Part shown: positions 43,061 to 52,894 of the stretch, piece after piece | Position numbering within the stretch: the stretch's first letter is position 1 | Layout of the letters: the number at the start of each line of letters is the position of its first letter | Assembly (NCBI GenBank): GCA_017517325.1 | Contig: JAFWZW010000024.1 | Coordinates: 54,370 to 118,369 of the forward strand | DNA length: 64,000 bases | Direction of reading: 5' to 3' | Origin: Clostridia bacterium | GTDB taxonomy: Bacteria > Bacillota > Clostridia > Oscillospirales > SIG627 | Made by a program: the position numbers and the translations under genes | Notes under the pieces: generated by a model | What the model was told of the DNA's origin: nothing | The model's input: the letters and a program-made list of their open reading frames with translations, nothing else | Databases searched by the model: none

Positions 43061-46000
43061 ATGCCCAATCATCAGATTTTTAATGAGCGTCCAGAATCCC
43101 AGGACAGAGCACTGAAAGAACTTCAGGCAATGGGATATCAATATATTCCCAGAGCAGAGGCCGAGCAGAAGCGCGGCCATCTTTCGCATGTTCTTTTCCC
43201 GGAAGTGTTGCGGGAGTTCTTGGCATCTCAATCTTTCATGTATAGAGGGATGAAGACTCCTTTCCCGGATGATGCCATTGGTGAAGCGATCCGCGATTTG
43301 GATGCGCCATTGGAGCGTGGCCTGATGTTTTCCAGCAAGGCGATTTACGATCGACTGATCTATGGAAAGAGCTGTGATGTTAACCTGTATGACGGCAACA
43401 CGCAGTCCTTTGATATTTCCTACATCGACTGGGAACATCCTGAAAACAACATCTGGCAGGTTACAGATGAGTTTTCTGTGGAGCGTCCCAACGGTAAATA
43501 TGCGCGCCCGGATATTGTTCTACTTGTGAATGGTATTCCGCTGGTCGTAATCGAGTGTAAAAAATCCAGTGTAGACGTAGAAGAAGGCGTGAAGCAGAAC
43601 GTCCGCAACTGGCAACCGGATTATATTCCTCAACTGTTCAAGTTTACGCAGCTTGCTATTGCTATGAACCCGGAAACCGTAAAATATGGTACGGCCGGAA
43701 CAAAACAGGAGTTTTACTGCAAGTGGCACGAAGAAGATGTGCAATGGCAGGAGGAAGCGGCAAAGCGCTATGTAGATGACGGTCATATCACCGAGCAGGA
43801 CCGTGTAATCGTATCTATGCTGTCAAAACAGCGCTTGCTGAATATTATTCGATTTTTTATTCTGTATGATAGCGGCATTAAGAAAGTCGCCCGTTATCAG
43901 CAGTTCTTTGGTGTTGAAAATACAATGCGTCGCATCCATGGTGAGGATGATTGCCCCACCAGAGGCGGCGTCATTTGGCATACTCAGGGTAGTGGAAAAT
44001 CCCTGACAATGGTTATGCTTGTCAAACGTATTATTGCTGACGAGCGTGTTAAAAATCCGCGTTTTGTATTGGTGTGCGACCGCTTGAATCTGATTAAGCA
44101 GCTGCGGGACAACTTTGTTCATACTGGCATGGATCCGGTAGAGGCTACTACCGGTCGTGGGCTTGTGACATTGCTTACGGATTCGGCAAACACGTTGATC
44201 GCAACAACGATCAATAAGTTTGAGGCGGCAGCAAAGTCACGTGCAAAGGTAACCGATGAGAACATTTTCCTTCTGATCGACGAAAGCCATCGTTCTCATA
44301 CCGGCGAATTCCATAATATGATGAACGAAGTGCTTCCCAACGCGTTCAAGATTGGTTTTACAGGTACTCCTCTGCTCCGAAAGGATAAGAGCAACACTTA
44401 TCTGAAGTTTGGTAAGCAGATTGGACATTCTTATCGTTTTGAGGATGGTATCCGCGACGGCGTTATCGTGCCGCTGGTTTATGATGGAAGAATTATTCCT
44501 CAAAAAGTGACCAGTGATAAAATTGATGATTATCTCAAGAGCATTCTTGCTCCGTTGACCGAACCCCAGAAGGAAGATATGCGCAGAAAGTGGAGTTCCT
44601 TTATGCACTTAGCACAGACGGAGCAGCGGCTTTCTATGATCGCCTTTGATATTCATGAGCATTTCTTGAATTATTGTAAGCCGCGTGGATTCAAAGCTAT
44701 GGCGGCGGTGTCCACGCGTGCGCTGGCAGTACAGCTGGAGCGCGCGATCAATGGGCTAGGTGGCGTGAAGGCAGCAGCACTTATTTGTGACGATTCTGTT
44801 TCAACAGAAGGTGATGAAGGTGTTGTCACTAACAATGATAAAGCGATCATTCGCGACTTTTTCAAGAAAGAAGTAGAACCCCGCTTCGGAACAAAGTATG
44901 AGGCATATGAGGAATACGTAAAAGATAACATCCGTGGCGGTGAGGATATTGATATTGTAATTGTACAGAGCATGCTGCTCACCGGTTTTGATGCCCCGTC
45001 TTTGGGCGTACTCTATGTCGATAAACCGATGAAGGAACATTCTCTGTTGCAGGCTATTGCGCGTGTAAATCGTATTGCAGCAGGCAAGGACTTTGGTCTG
45101 ATTGTTGACTATTGGGGATTGTTCGGTAATCTGAACAGTGCCATGGAAATGTATAGCGATGATCAGTCCGGATTGTCCGGTTATGATCCTGCGGATATTG
45201 CAGATTCCATCGCTACAGCATCTGAGGGTCAAGAAAAACTAAAGGAAGCGCACAAAGCATTGTGGGATTTCTTTGGCAATGCTTCCTTTGATCAGAATAA
45301 CCCTAGAGCTTGGGTTGCGTTCTTTGAAAAAGAAGATGCGGACGAAAGTGAAAAGCTGAGAAAAGAGTTCTACGAAAAACTGGCTGCATTTTCCAAGATG
45401 ATGACCATGGCAGTAGGAAACTATTCCATGTACCAGGCTATCGGGTTTGACCAGATGCAAAAATATAAAGCCGATTTGTTGTTCTTCCAGAAGCTGCGCT
45501 CTGCACTGATGATGGTGTATGCAGAAAAAGTGGACTTCAGCAAATATGAAGATGGTATCAGAAGCTTGCTGAATACTTTCGTTACATCGGAGCCTGTAGA
45601 AATCGTTGTAGAACCGGTAGCGATCCATGATAAAGCTGCTATGGACCAGCAGTTGGAGGAAGTGGAAGGCCAGAAAGCAAAAGCTGCATATATCCACACT
45701 CGTATTGTTTCAGAGCTGGAATCCAGAAGATACGAGGACCCCATGTTGTTCAAGCGATTCTCCGAAAGAATTCGCGAGACTATTGCAGAGTACAAAAAAT
45801 CGCGTGACGAAAACGTATATCTTGCGAGCATGAAGAAAATGGCGGAAGATCTCCGTCAAGGATTCACCGGCCACTCCTATCCTTCTGCGATTACCAATGA
45901 TAGCGATGCAAAGGCGTTCTATGGTGTTGTTGCAGATACGTTGAAGCAGCATGGAGAAGATAGCCTGGAATTCGACGATGCGATCGGTAAATTGGCGTTG

Positions 46001-46192
46001 GAGATCAAACAAGCTGTACAAACTCTTGCTCGTGTAGACTGGAGAAACAGCACTCCGATTCATAAGAAAATGAATCAGGCAGTGGAAGATTTACTTTGGG
46101 ATTTCTGTGATGAATTTGGCATAAATCTTCCGATTGATAAAATGGACCTCTTAATTGAGCAGGCAATAAAAACGGCAATGAGCAGGTATTAA
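43061..46192 (+). CDS. hsdR: type I restriction endonuclease subunit R
   Basis: 1043 aa. The N-terminal PD-(D/E)xK nuclease has Asp151 in RPDIVLL and Glu165-x-Lys167 in IECKK. The translocase motor has Walker A HTQGSGKS (310-314), the DESHRSHTG Walker B box, GFTGTPLL (motif III) and LLTGFDAPSL with ARVNR (motifs V-VI). A helical C-terminal domain binds the HsdM2S core. It cleaves DNA far from unmethylated sites. AGGAGG site. About 2.1 kb of cargo separates it from hsdS. Confidence 0.96.
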   Translation: MPNHQIFNERPESQDRALKELQAMGYQYIPRAEAEQKRGHLSHVLFPEVLREFLASQSFMYRGMKTPFPDDAIGEAIRDLDAPLERGLMFSSKAIYDRLIYGKSCDVNLYDGNTQSFDISYIDWEHPENNIWQVTDEFSVERPNGKYARPDIVLLVNGIPLVVIECKKSSVDVEEGVKQNVRNWQPDYIPQLFKFTQLAIAMNPETVKYGTAGTKQEFYCKWHEEDVQWQEEAAKRYVDDGHITEQDRVIVSMLSKQRLLNIIRFFILYDSGIKKVARYQQFFGVENTMRRIHGEDDCPTRGGVIWHTQGSGKSLTMVMLVKRIIADERVKNPRFVLVCDRLNLIKQLRDNFVHTGMDPVEATTGRGLVTLLTDSANTLIATTINKFEAAAKSRAKVTDENIFLLIDESHRSHTGEFHNMMNEVLPNAFKIGFTGTPLLRKDKSNTYLKFGKQIGHSYRFEDGIRDGVIVPLVYDGRIIPQKVTSDKIDDYLKSILAPLTEPQKEDMRRKWSSFMHLAQTEQRLSMIAFDIHEHFLNYCKPRGFKAMAAVSTRALAVQLERAINGLGGVKAAALICDDSVSTEGDEGVVTNNDKAIIRDFFKKEVEPRFGTKYEAYEEYVKDNIRGGEDIDIVIVQSMLLTGFDAPSLGVLYVDKPMKEHSLLQAIARVNRIAAGKDFGLIVDYWGLFGNLNSAMEMYSDDQSGLSGYDPADIADSIATASEGQEKLKEAHKALWDFFGNASFDQNNPRAWVAFFEKEDADESEKLRKEFYEKLAAFSKMMTMAVGNYSMYQAIGFDQMQKYKADLLFFQKLRSALMMVYAEKVDFSKYEDGIRSLLNTFVTSEPVEIVVEPVAIHDKAAMDQQLEEVEGQKAKAAYIHTRIVSELESRRYEDPMLFKRFSERIRETIAEYKKSRDENVYLASMKKMAEDLRQGFTGHSYPSAITNDSDAKAFYGVVADTLKQHGEDSLEFDDAIGKLALEIKQAVQTLARVDWRNSTPIHKKMNQAVEDLLWDFCDEFGINLPIDKMDLLIEQAIKTAMSRY

Positions 46193-46193
46193 T

Positions 46194-46907
46194 ATGGAAC
46201 ATTCAGTAATAGTTAAAGGAAAAATATTGCCGGTTGCAGTTTCGCTTAAAAAGATGAAGCAGGTACGCTTAAAGGTTTTTCCATCGTGCGAGATTAAGCT
46301 GTCTGCACCTATTGGCACTCCGGATGAATGGATCACGGAGTATTTAGCGAGTAAAACTCCATGGATCGAAGAAAAGCTGGAGCTATTCGTACAAACGCGA
46401 GCTGTTGAAAAAGAGGAACATTTCATTTCGGGCTCATCAACCCGTATATTAGGGCGACAGCTTACGATTCAGGTGCACGAAGCGCGCCGCAAACAGATTG
46501 TTCGTGAGGATTCTGTGTTACATGTTTTCACCCCGGAAATCGATCAGAAAAAAATTGACAACCAAGTTAATAACTGGTGGCAGCGTACGTCAAAACAATA
46601 CTTTCAAGAAGTTGTGGATAAAATGTATTCCATCATTGAGAAACATGGTGTGGAACGACCTGCTGTGTGCGTTAAGAAAATGACTACTTTATGGGGCAGC
46701 TGCAGTAGAAGAACACAAAGAATCAACCTGAACTTCTATTTGTATAAGGCAAGCGTTCCTTGCGTGGAGTATGTAATATTGCACGAATTGGCACATTTTC
46801 TGTACCCTTATCACAACAAAGAGTTTTACGACTTTATCACGATTCATATGCCTGATTGGCAAGATCGAAAGAAACAACTCGATTACGAGTTTGTGTTAGG
46901 AATCTAA
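46194..46907 (+). CDS. M48/SprT-like zinc metallopeptidase (YgjP family)
   Basis: 237 aa. The zinc motif HELAHFLYPYHNKEFY gives His-Glu-x-x-His plus a third His. The upstream TLWGSCS block is typical of the YgjP/DUF45 peptidases that regularly follow hsdR. Soluble; substrate unknown, perhaps regulating the RM complex. It starts 2 nt after hsdR stops. Confidence 0.9.
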   Translation: MEHSVIVKGKILPVAVSLKKMKQVRLKVFPSCEIKLSAPIGTPDEWITEYLASKTPWIEEKLELFVQTRAVEKEEHFISGSSTRILGRQLTIQVHEARRKQIVREDSVLHVFTPEIDQKKIDNQVNNWWQRTSKQYFQEVVDKMYSIIEKHGVERPAVCVKKMTTLWGSCSRRTQRINLNFYLYKASVPCVEYVILHELAHFLYPYHNKEFYDFITIHMPDWQDRKKQLDYEFVLGI

Positions 46908-46919
46908 GGAGGACGGCAT

Positions 46920-47792
46920 ATGGCTGTTAGAGGTAAAAACATTAGCGTTTATTTAATGGATGGAGACGCAACCGGACGCATGAAGGCAACGATTGCGAAC
47001 TGGACAGGCGTTGCGTATAGAATCCCGCGCACCGCTTTGGATTTGTGTAAGGATCGGGATGATCTTAAGCAAAGCGGCGTGTATTTCCTGTTTGGCGTTG
47101 ATGATCAATCCGGTGACAACGTCGTGTATATCGGACAAGCTGGTGCTAGGAAAAACGGAGAAGGTATTTTGAACCGCCTTGCTGAACACAAGCGCAATCC
47201 TGATAAGGATTACTGGACAGAGGCTGTGGTGTTTACCACTTCCAACAATTCCTTCGGCCCAACAGAGATAAGCTATCTTGAAAATCGTTTCTGCGGAATG
47301 GCGCAGAGCGCAAAGCGGTATACCGTCAAAAATGGAAATGATCCTACACATGGAAACATAACAGAAGAAAAAGAAAGCGAACTTGAAGAATTTGTAGATT
47401 TCGCCCGCCTAATTATGGGTGTACTGGGGCACAAGGTTTTTGAACCGCTGGTAAAACCTGTTGTGGTGGAAGAAGAACCCGAGACAGTAAAGCAAACACC
47501 TGTGCTGTATTTTGAAACAAAGCGCGTGCAGGCGACTGGCTGTGTCGTTGCTGATGGATTTGTTGTTATAAAAGGCAGTCGACTGGACCCGACAATCAGC
47601 AAAAGCTGCCCGAGTAACGTTGTGGAGTTTCGGCAGAAATTTTCGTCGCGCATTATAGATGATGTGTTGACGGAGGATGTATTGCTGCCGAGCCCTTCGG
47701 CCGCCGCCTCTTTTGTTAGCGGCTCCTCTCGAAATGGTAAGATTACTTGGAAAACCGCTGAAGGTGTGGCCATAGGGCAGCTGGAAGATTAA
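46920..47792 (+). CDS. GIY-YIG nuclease family protein with DUF4357 C-terminal domain
   Basis: 290 aa. The N-terminal half contains GVYFLFG...VVYIGQAG and the catalytic Glu in YLENRF of a GIY-YIG endonuclease. The C-terminal LLPSPSAAASFVSGSSRNGKITWK pattern is the DUF4357 module. It typically occurs beside type I RM or DNA-defence genes. AAGGAGG site; 12 nt after the peptidase gene. Confidence 0.85.
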   Translation: MAVRGKNISVYLMDGDATGRMKATIANWTGVAYRIPRTALDLCKDRDDLKQSGVYFLFGVDDQSGDNVVYIGQAGARKNGEGILNRLAEHKRNPDKDYWTEAVVFTTSNNSFGPTEISYLENRFCGMAQSAKRYTVKNGNDPTHGNITEEKESELEEFVDFARLIMGVLGHKVFEPLVKPVVVEEEPETVKQTPVLYFETKRVQATGCVVADGFVVIKGSRLDPTISKSCPSNVVEFRQKFSSRIIDDVLTEDVLLPSPSAAASFVSGSSRNGKITWKTAEGVAIGQLED

Positions 47793-47828
47793 ATTATTAG
47801 TGATTGTAATTAGAAAGGAGGCCGTTTG

Positions 47829-49475
47829 ATGGGAATTTATAAAACGATTCGGGATAATGATATTAGCATTACTTTGCAGCATGGCCAGAAGGCAGACACC
47901 TATATGTACTTCGACGCGAACGAAGCACTATCACATGCGCAAATCATATTAGATGGCCTCAAAAATACTATTGCTGAAGTGAAAACGACGGCAAACCTTT
48001 TTGATTATTTTGCTGCCAAAAGAATATCCTCATTTTCGGCTGTAGTCGAATCGGTTAAAGAGGCAGAGCAGCAGGAAACGCTCAAAGAGTTAGTTGATGC
48101 CGCATCAATGACTATGAAGGCTTTTTCTATCGGAGAAATCATCAAACTAATTAATCGAGAGTATGAAAGCATCATTATCCGCAAGAATACCAATGAAGGA
48201 ATGCGAGAACTGTTTTTCCCTTTGGTGGAGTTTTGCATCCAATATCAATCGGGTATTTCAGATGAGGTGTTTACATTCCTTGCTACAGAGCACTGGTTCG
48301 TGTTTGTGAATTATTATGATGATTTGAAGAAAAAACTTCTTTCATCTTCAGTGCTGTATGAACTGGTCTTTTCTGAGGAAAACATTAAAAATCTTATACG
48401 TTCTAAATGTAAAACACTATTAGAGATTGCAAAAAACATTCCGGAATCTACCCAGGCTGGGGCGGAATGCTTGGCATTGTTAAGAGTTCGTATTATAGTG
48501 CTATCAATTGATATTATGCAAACGGCTGTTGATCGTGATCTCCTAGCTTATAGTGACAGCATGCGTCGTGTGCGTCGTTATTTTTCGGAAATCAATTATG
48601 ATCAGCAGGAGCTGAGCAAATATGAAGAAGCATACAAGGCGTTTGACGCTAAGTTGACCGATTATCTGGATAATCATGGAAGTGTGTTTTCGCATGAAAT
48701 TCCTTCTGATATAGCGGACACCATCTGGGGGTCTGAAGCAGAGTGGATTTCTAAGCTGCTCCATATGACACATTCTTTTAAAAATGGTGAAGTTGTCAGC
48801 AATTTCACTTATGCTGAAACCGACGAACCCTCGTTGATGGACATGGTGTCGCATAATATTGACACGGATGATTATTTCACCTACAGCAGGCAACAAAAAA
48901 TACAAATCTCGGGGTCTGTAGGCACGGCAATGCTGATGCAACTGGTTAACAACCAGCAGTATTATGAAGAATACTTTTCGTCATTGGCAGCAGTTTTGGA
49001 AGCTATTTCAAAACACTGTAACTATGACGATGAAGTGCTTATTAACGATTTGCTCGGGATGGAGCAGTCATTGCAATTTGTGTCTGCAGCAAGGAAAAAA
49101 GAAGGTGCCGAGAACTGCTGGTCGCTTGTATATGGTGCAAGCATGTTGATTATTGCTTGTATCGAAAAGCTGCTGCGCCTTACATACAAAACGGAGAAAA
49201 ATGTAATTCTTTCGGACGAGCTGATACAGTTAGGGCCGTTGTTGAGCAATGAATCCATAGAAGAAATCTTGTCCGTGGATCTGATGAAGGGCGTGGGATT
49301 CTACTTGTCCAAATACGGTTATGTAGGTTTGAATTACCGTAACCGGTTGGCCCATCTGTCAGATATAAAAATCCACGAGATCCCGCGCTCGCTTCCATAT
49401 ACGTTGTTCTATTTGTACACATGTGTAGTTAATGGAATTTTCATTCACTATTGCGCCAAGCAAGAGCAAATGTAG
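47829..49475 (+). CDS. large protein with C-terminal HEPN-like Rx4H motif
   Basis: 548 aa, soluble, helix-rich. No family is recognised with confidence; the C-terminal segment YRNRLAHLSDIKIHEIP (Arg504, His509) with following hydrophobic helices resembles DUF4209-type HEPN domains, a fold used by many RNase toxins. The remainder shows no recognisable catalytic motif. AAAGGAGG site 8 nt before ATG 47829. 36 nt after the GIY-YIG gene. Confidence 0.55.
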   Translation: MGIYKTIRDNDISITLQHGQKADTYMYFDANEALSHAQIILDGLKNTIAEVKTTANLFDYFAAKRISSFSAVVESVKEAEQQETLKELVDAASMTMKAFSIGEIIKLINREYESIIIRKNTNEGMRELFFPLVEFCIQYQSGISDEVFTFLATEHWFVFVNYYDDLKKKLLSSSVLYELVFSEENIKNLIRSKCKTLLEIAKNIPESTQAGAECLALLRVRIIVLSIDIMQTAVDRDLLAYSDSMRRVRRYFSEINYDQQELSKYEEAYKAFDAKLTDYLDNHGSVFSHEIPSDIADTIWGSEAEWISKLLHMTHSFKNGEVVSNFTYAETDEPSLMDMVSHNIDTDDYFTYSRQQKIQISGSVGTAMLMQLVNNQQYYEEYFSSLAAVLEAISKHCNYDDEVLINDLLGMEQSLQFVSAARKKEGAENCWSLVYGASMLIIACIEKLLRLTYKTEKNVILSDELIQLGPLLSNESIEEILSVDLMKGVGFYLSKYGYVGLNYRNRLAHLSDIKIHEIPRSLPYTLFYLYTCVVNGIFIHYCAKQEQM

Positions 49476-49612
49476 TCGTACGATTGTTGCTGAAGGAGCA
49501 CAAACAACATCGAATCGATTGAGACAATTGCTAAATGTTAGTGAGTTACTGCGCCAATCTAAGGGTTTCTTTACGAGTACGGCTATTTAGTGTAAAGGCA
49601 GAAGGAATATTC

Positions 49613-50437
49613 ATGGATAAAAAATATCTAATAATTAAATCAAACAACGACTACAAAACTAGCCGAGAGTTGGACGACAAGACTTATTCAGAATTAAAAA
49701 TAGCTGCTAGTGCCCTTGAGACATTTAATACGCTCGCATTTTTATGCAACAGCTATGTAAAAGCGAAGGAGGACTTTCTTGCATATGATTTTACACAGTT
49801 TGATGTGAGAGAAATCGATATGTTTACGATGTTCCTCAACGCGTTAGAAGCAATGGCAACGAACAGAAATTTGTGGGAAGCTTATCTTAAGCGCAGTTAT
49901 CAAGGCGACAGTGTAGTTTTTCCGGATGAAACAAAAAAATCATGTTTTGGCATAAAAGACTCCGAATACTACGACAAGAATATTGAATATGTGGTATCAA
50001 AGGTGCTGCGAAACATGATCGCACATCACAGCAAACCCTATTCGGAGATAGTATACGATGATAATTTGCGCAGACAATTCATTGTGACAAAAGAAGACTT
50101 ATTAAAGCTTGGTAATCCTAATGCATCGTCAAAAAAATATATTTCAGAAAATAAAAACGATTATTACGACGTGGTGAGAATAATCAAACGCGCATTTGAA
50201 ATTGTCGATGAGATTAATGTCTATATGTTTAATTTGCTGCTTCAAAAGGAGTGGCCGAGATTCATATCCGCACGATATACAGTGAGGGAGCATATCGGAA
50301 TCGACTGGCAAGGAGCATACATAGTGAAAGCAGATCCCCGTTATCCTGAAAGCCATCTTTTGTACCTATCACAAACAAGTATTTCAAAGAATGCAATGAA
50401 CTCTATTTTGTCAATTGCGGCACAAAGCTTAAGATAA
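49613..50437 (+). CDS. hypothetical protein with HEPN-like RNMIAH motif
   Basis: 274 aa, soluble. Arg133 to His138 (LRNMIAHHSKPY) gives the Rx4H pattern found in HEPN ribonucleases, within a helical context. No other motif is visible. GAAGGA site 5 nt before ATG 49613; the longer frame has no site. It lies after a 137-bp gap that shows no promoter or terminator I can support. Confidence 0.5.
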   Translation: MDKKYLIIKSNNDYKTSRELDDKTYSELKIAASALETFNTLAFLCNSYVKAKEDFLAYDFTQFDVREIDMFTMFLNALEAMATNRNLWEAYLKRSYQGDSVVFPDETKKSCFGIKDSEYYDKNIEYVVSKVLRNMIAHHSKPYSEIVYDDNLRRQFIVTKEDLLKLGNPNASSKKYISENKNDYYDVVRIIKRAFEIVDEINVYMFNLLLQKEWPRFISARYTVREHIGIDWQGAYIVKADPRYPESHLLYLSQTSISKNAMNSILSIAAQSLR

Positions 50438-50524
50438 AAGCTTGTCGTCAAGAAATAACCGATGCGACGGAAGTATAAATCCTAAGTGGGACAAATGTTA
50501 CACTTAGAGCAAGGAGATAGAAAT

Positions 50525-51286
50525 ATGGAACTGATCGGATTGAAAGTGAAACATGCCGTGTTCGGTGCTGGCACGATTACCGAAAAGGACGGCAACTACA
50601 TCACCGTGGAATTCGCCGCAAAAACAACAAAGTTTGTATATCCAGACGCTTTTGAAAAATTCATCAAGGCCGAGGATCCAGTGGTGCAGCAAGCGATCTT
50701 GGATGAGGCCAACAATTCAAAAGCAGCGGCAGAGCAGAAACGTCAAGCTGAAGAAGCTGCACGTAAGGCAGCAGAAGAACAGCGTCGCGCCGCTGTTGCG
50801 GTTGCAGCACCGAAGGCAAAGAAAGCAAAGACGCTTGATGAAATGTTTGCACCGGACTATCATGCGGAAAAGCTGGCCAGACAGCCCATCCTTACCTATC
50901 AACAGGTGGAGGATCAGTTCGGTATTCGCATTTCCGGATTCGGCAGAGGTATCAACCCGACAGACGATACCGTTGTTCTAATTTCCTCGATCGGCAAAGA
51001 CAGCGGCAACTTTGTGTATCATGATAAGTGGACCGCCGAAGGCGATTACCTGTATTCCGGCGAAGGTAAAACCGGTGATCAGACCATGACCAAGGGTAAC
51101 CTTGCGATCAGGGATGCAGCACGCAATGGAAAGAAAATCCACCTGTTCGTCAAGTTTTCTCCTCAAGAGTATTACTATCAGGGCATCTTTGAGCTCGTTG
51201 ATTATACATACGAGGATGAGAAGGACGAAGACGGAAATATCCGCAAGGAGTACAAGTTCCGTCTAAGGAAGGTGTCTGCGCAATGA
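50525..51286 (+). CDS. SRA/YDG-like modified-DNA reader protein
   Basis: 253 aa. N-terminal small beta barrel (GLKVKHAVFGAGTITEKDGNYITVEF pattern, Tudor/KOW-like, residues 1-50), a charged Ala/Lys/Glu coiled coil (60-105), then a C-terminal domain with GDYLYSGEGKTGDQTMTKGN..AI and KIHLFVKF, close to the SRA-YDG pattern (Y-x-G-E-G-x2-G-D-Q-x4-G-N) that reads modified cytosines. AAGGAG site. Its stop overlaps the Nudix start (ATGA), opening a compact operon. Confidence 0.6.
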   Translation: MELIGLKVKHAVFGAGTITEKDGNYITVEFAAKTTKFVYPDAFEKFIKAEDPVVQQAILDEANNSKAAAEQKRQAEEAARKAAEEQRRAAVAVAAPKAKKAKTLDEMFAPDYHAEKLARQPILTYQQVEDQFGIRISGFGRGINPTDDTVVLISSIGKDSGNFVYHDKWTAEGDYLYSGEGKTGDQTMTKGNLAIRDAARNGKKIHLFVKFSPQEYYYQGIFELVDYTYEDEKDEDGNIRKEYKFRLRKVSAQ

Positions 51287-51684
51287 AGGTTGTACGCGTC
51301 GTTGCGGCAGTGATTTGTGATTCGTTGGAGCGTCCAACGAAGATATTTGCTACTGCAAGAGGTTATGGTGATTTCAAAGGTCAATGGGAGTTCCCGGGCG
51401 GAAAAATCGAGGCTGGCGAATCATCGCAGACCGCGCTGATCAGAGAAATAAAAGAGGAACTTGCTGCGGATATTGCTGTTGGACCGTTAATTGATACGAT
51501 AGAATATGACTATCCGGCATTCCATTTGAGTATGGATTGCTTTTGGTGTGTGGTAACAAGCGGCACTATAAAACTGTTGGAGGCGCAGGATGCTCGGTGG
51601 CTGAATAAGAATGAGCTTGCAAGTGTACAATGGCTTCCGGCTGACATTTCGTTGATAGAAAAAGTATCAGCAGTATTGCAATAA
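51283..51684 (+). CDS. Nudix (MutT-like) NTP pyrophosphohydrolase
   Basis: 133 aa with an intact Nudix box in GKIEAGESSQTALIREIKEELAADI (G-x5-E-x7-R-E-x2-E-E). This MutT group hydrolyses (d)NTPs, often oxidised or modified ones. Within this operon a role in removing modified or signalling nucleotides is possible but unproven. It starts inside the end of the SRA-like gene, and the DUF6361-like gene follows after 28 nt. Confidence 0.88.
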   Translation: MKVVRVVAAVICDSLERPTKIFATARGYGDFKGQWEFPGGKIEAGESSQTALIREIKEELAADIAVGPLIDTIEYDYPAFHLSMDCFWCVVTSGTIKLLEAQDARWLNKNELASVQWLPADISLIEKVSAVLQ

Positions 51685-51712
51685 GGTTTTGCCGCATAGA
51701 AAGAGGCTGCGT

Positions 51713-52891
51713 ATGTTTCAGATTGGATGGGTTGATTATTCCCGCGAAGAAAGAAATAAAATAATAAATATTATAAGGCTGCTCGGAGACCAGGAGGCGT
51801 TGGACGAACTGGGCATTGGCGTAGTGCGCGATGCATTTTCGGACATGCTGTTTCCTGGAATTTCGACGCTGCAAACAAGAGCAAAATACTTTGTTTTAAC
51901 GCCATATCTTTTCCAAATGGCAGAAAACGCATCCCTGAATAATGCGGCTGATGTTTTGTCTTTTGTCAGACGAAATGAAGAAAAGCTTGTTGCGATCCTG
52001 GTTAATAATTCTCCGGGAGCAGACGGTATTATTGGAAGCAGAAACTATAAAAGCGGAAAAACCGTAAAAATGAAACCGAGCAATATCTATTGGAACGGAA
52101 TGCGGACAACGGGAATTTTGCGATATAAAGAAGCTTCAATAGACAGTGTGTGCAGGCAGATTGCGTCAAAGACATCTCAGCGTGCGGAAATTCAGTTAAA
52201 AACCAGCGACAAGGATGTTGCGCAAGACGACGTAGAGGCTTTGCGCTTAGGAGGGACCATTTTCACTCCAATTTCACCTACATACGATGTTATGCGCGAT
52301 GCAACCATAGAATTGACAAAGGACGAAGCGGAGTATTTATATCGACAGTTTATTACTTCGGCAGAAACGAAGGATTCGTTGATGGCACATATGCTGAGAA
52401 GCGCCAACGTGTTCCCGACACTGTTAGACATTCCGGAAAAATGTCTGGAGGAACCGCTTAGAAGCAGGTTTATTTTAGCGCGAAATTTTGCGGAGTTTAT
52501 TTACGGAGCGCATCTGTTGTACAATATAATACTTGCTGAAGGGTGCGGCATTGAAGACGAAACAACAGCTTCTATCAATAAAGATTTCGAAAAGTGGTTG
52601 GAAGAATATTCTTCTCCGCCGTTAGATGAAATAGTGGCAGTGACAAAATGTCCCATTGTTACTGCGAAATTCTTTCGCGATTTCGATGGTGCTATTCGTG
52701 CAAAAGACATAGAAGGAGCAAAGAACATTATTATTGCTCGCGAAAGATTGGTAAAGCCAGGTCGTCAAAAATTAAGACGGCCCGACTATTTTTCATATGA
52801 GGCTCCTATCCATTGGTATAAACTTAATTATCGATTCAATACAGCTAAAGTGATTGCAGAGGATATATTAAAAGCGCTGAAGGAGGCATAA
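51713..52891 (+). CDS. DUF6361-like protein
   Basis: 392 aa. The opening IGWVDYSREERNKIINIIRLL and GIGVVRDAFSDMLFPGISTLQTRAKYF blocks match the DUF6361 family as I remember it; its function is unknown. No catalytic motif stands out. It is consistently linked, in my recollection, to PLD and helicase genes, as here. ATG 51713 has AAGAGG at 7 nt; the TTG extension is rejected. The PLD gene begins 3 nt after its stop. Confidence 0.68.
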   Translation: MFQIGWVDYSREERNKIINIIRLLGDQEALDELGIGVVRDAFSDMLFPGISTLQTRAKYFVLTPYLFQMAENASLNNAADVLSFVRRNEEKLVAILVNNSPGADGIIGSRNYKSGKTVKMKPSNIYWNGMRTTGILRYKEASIDSVCRQIASKTSQRAEIQLKTSDKDVAQDDVEALRLGGTIFTPISPTYDVMRDATIELTKDEAEYLYRQFITSAETKDSLMAHMLRSANVFPTLLDIPEKCLEEPLRSRFILARNFAEFIYGAHLLYNIILAEGCGIEDETTASINKDFEKWLEEYSSPPLDEIVAVTKCPIVTAKFFRDFDGAIRAKDIEGAKNIIIARERLVKPGRQKLRRPDYFSYEAPIHWYKLNYRFNTAKVIAEDILKALKEA

Positions 52892-52894
52892 TAA

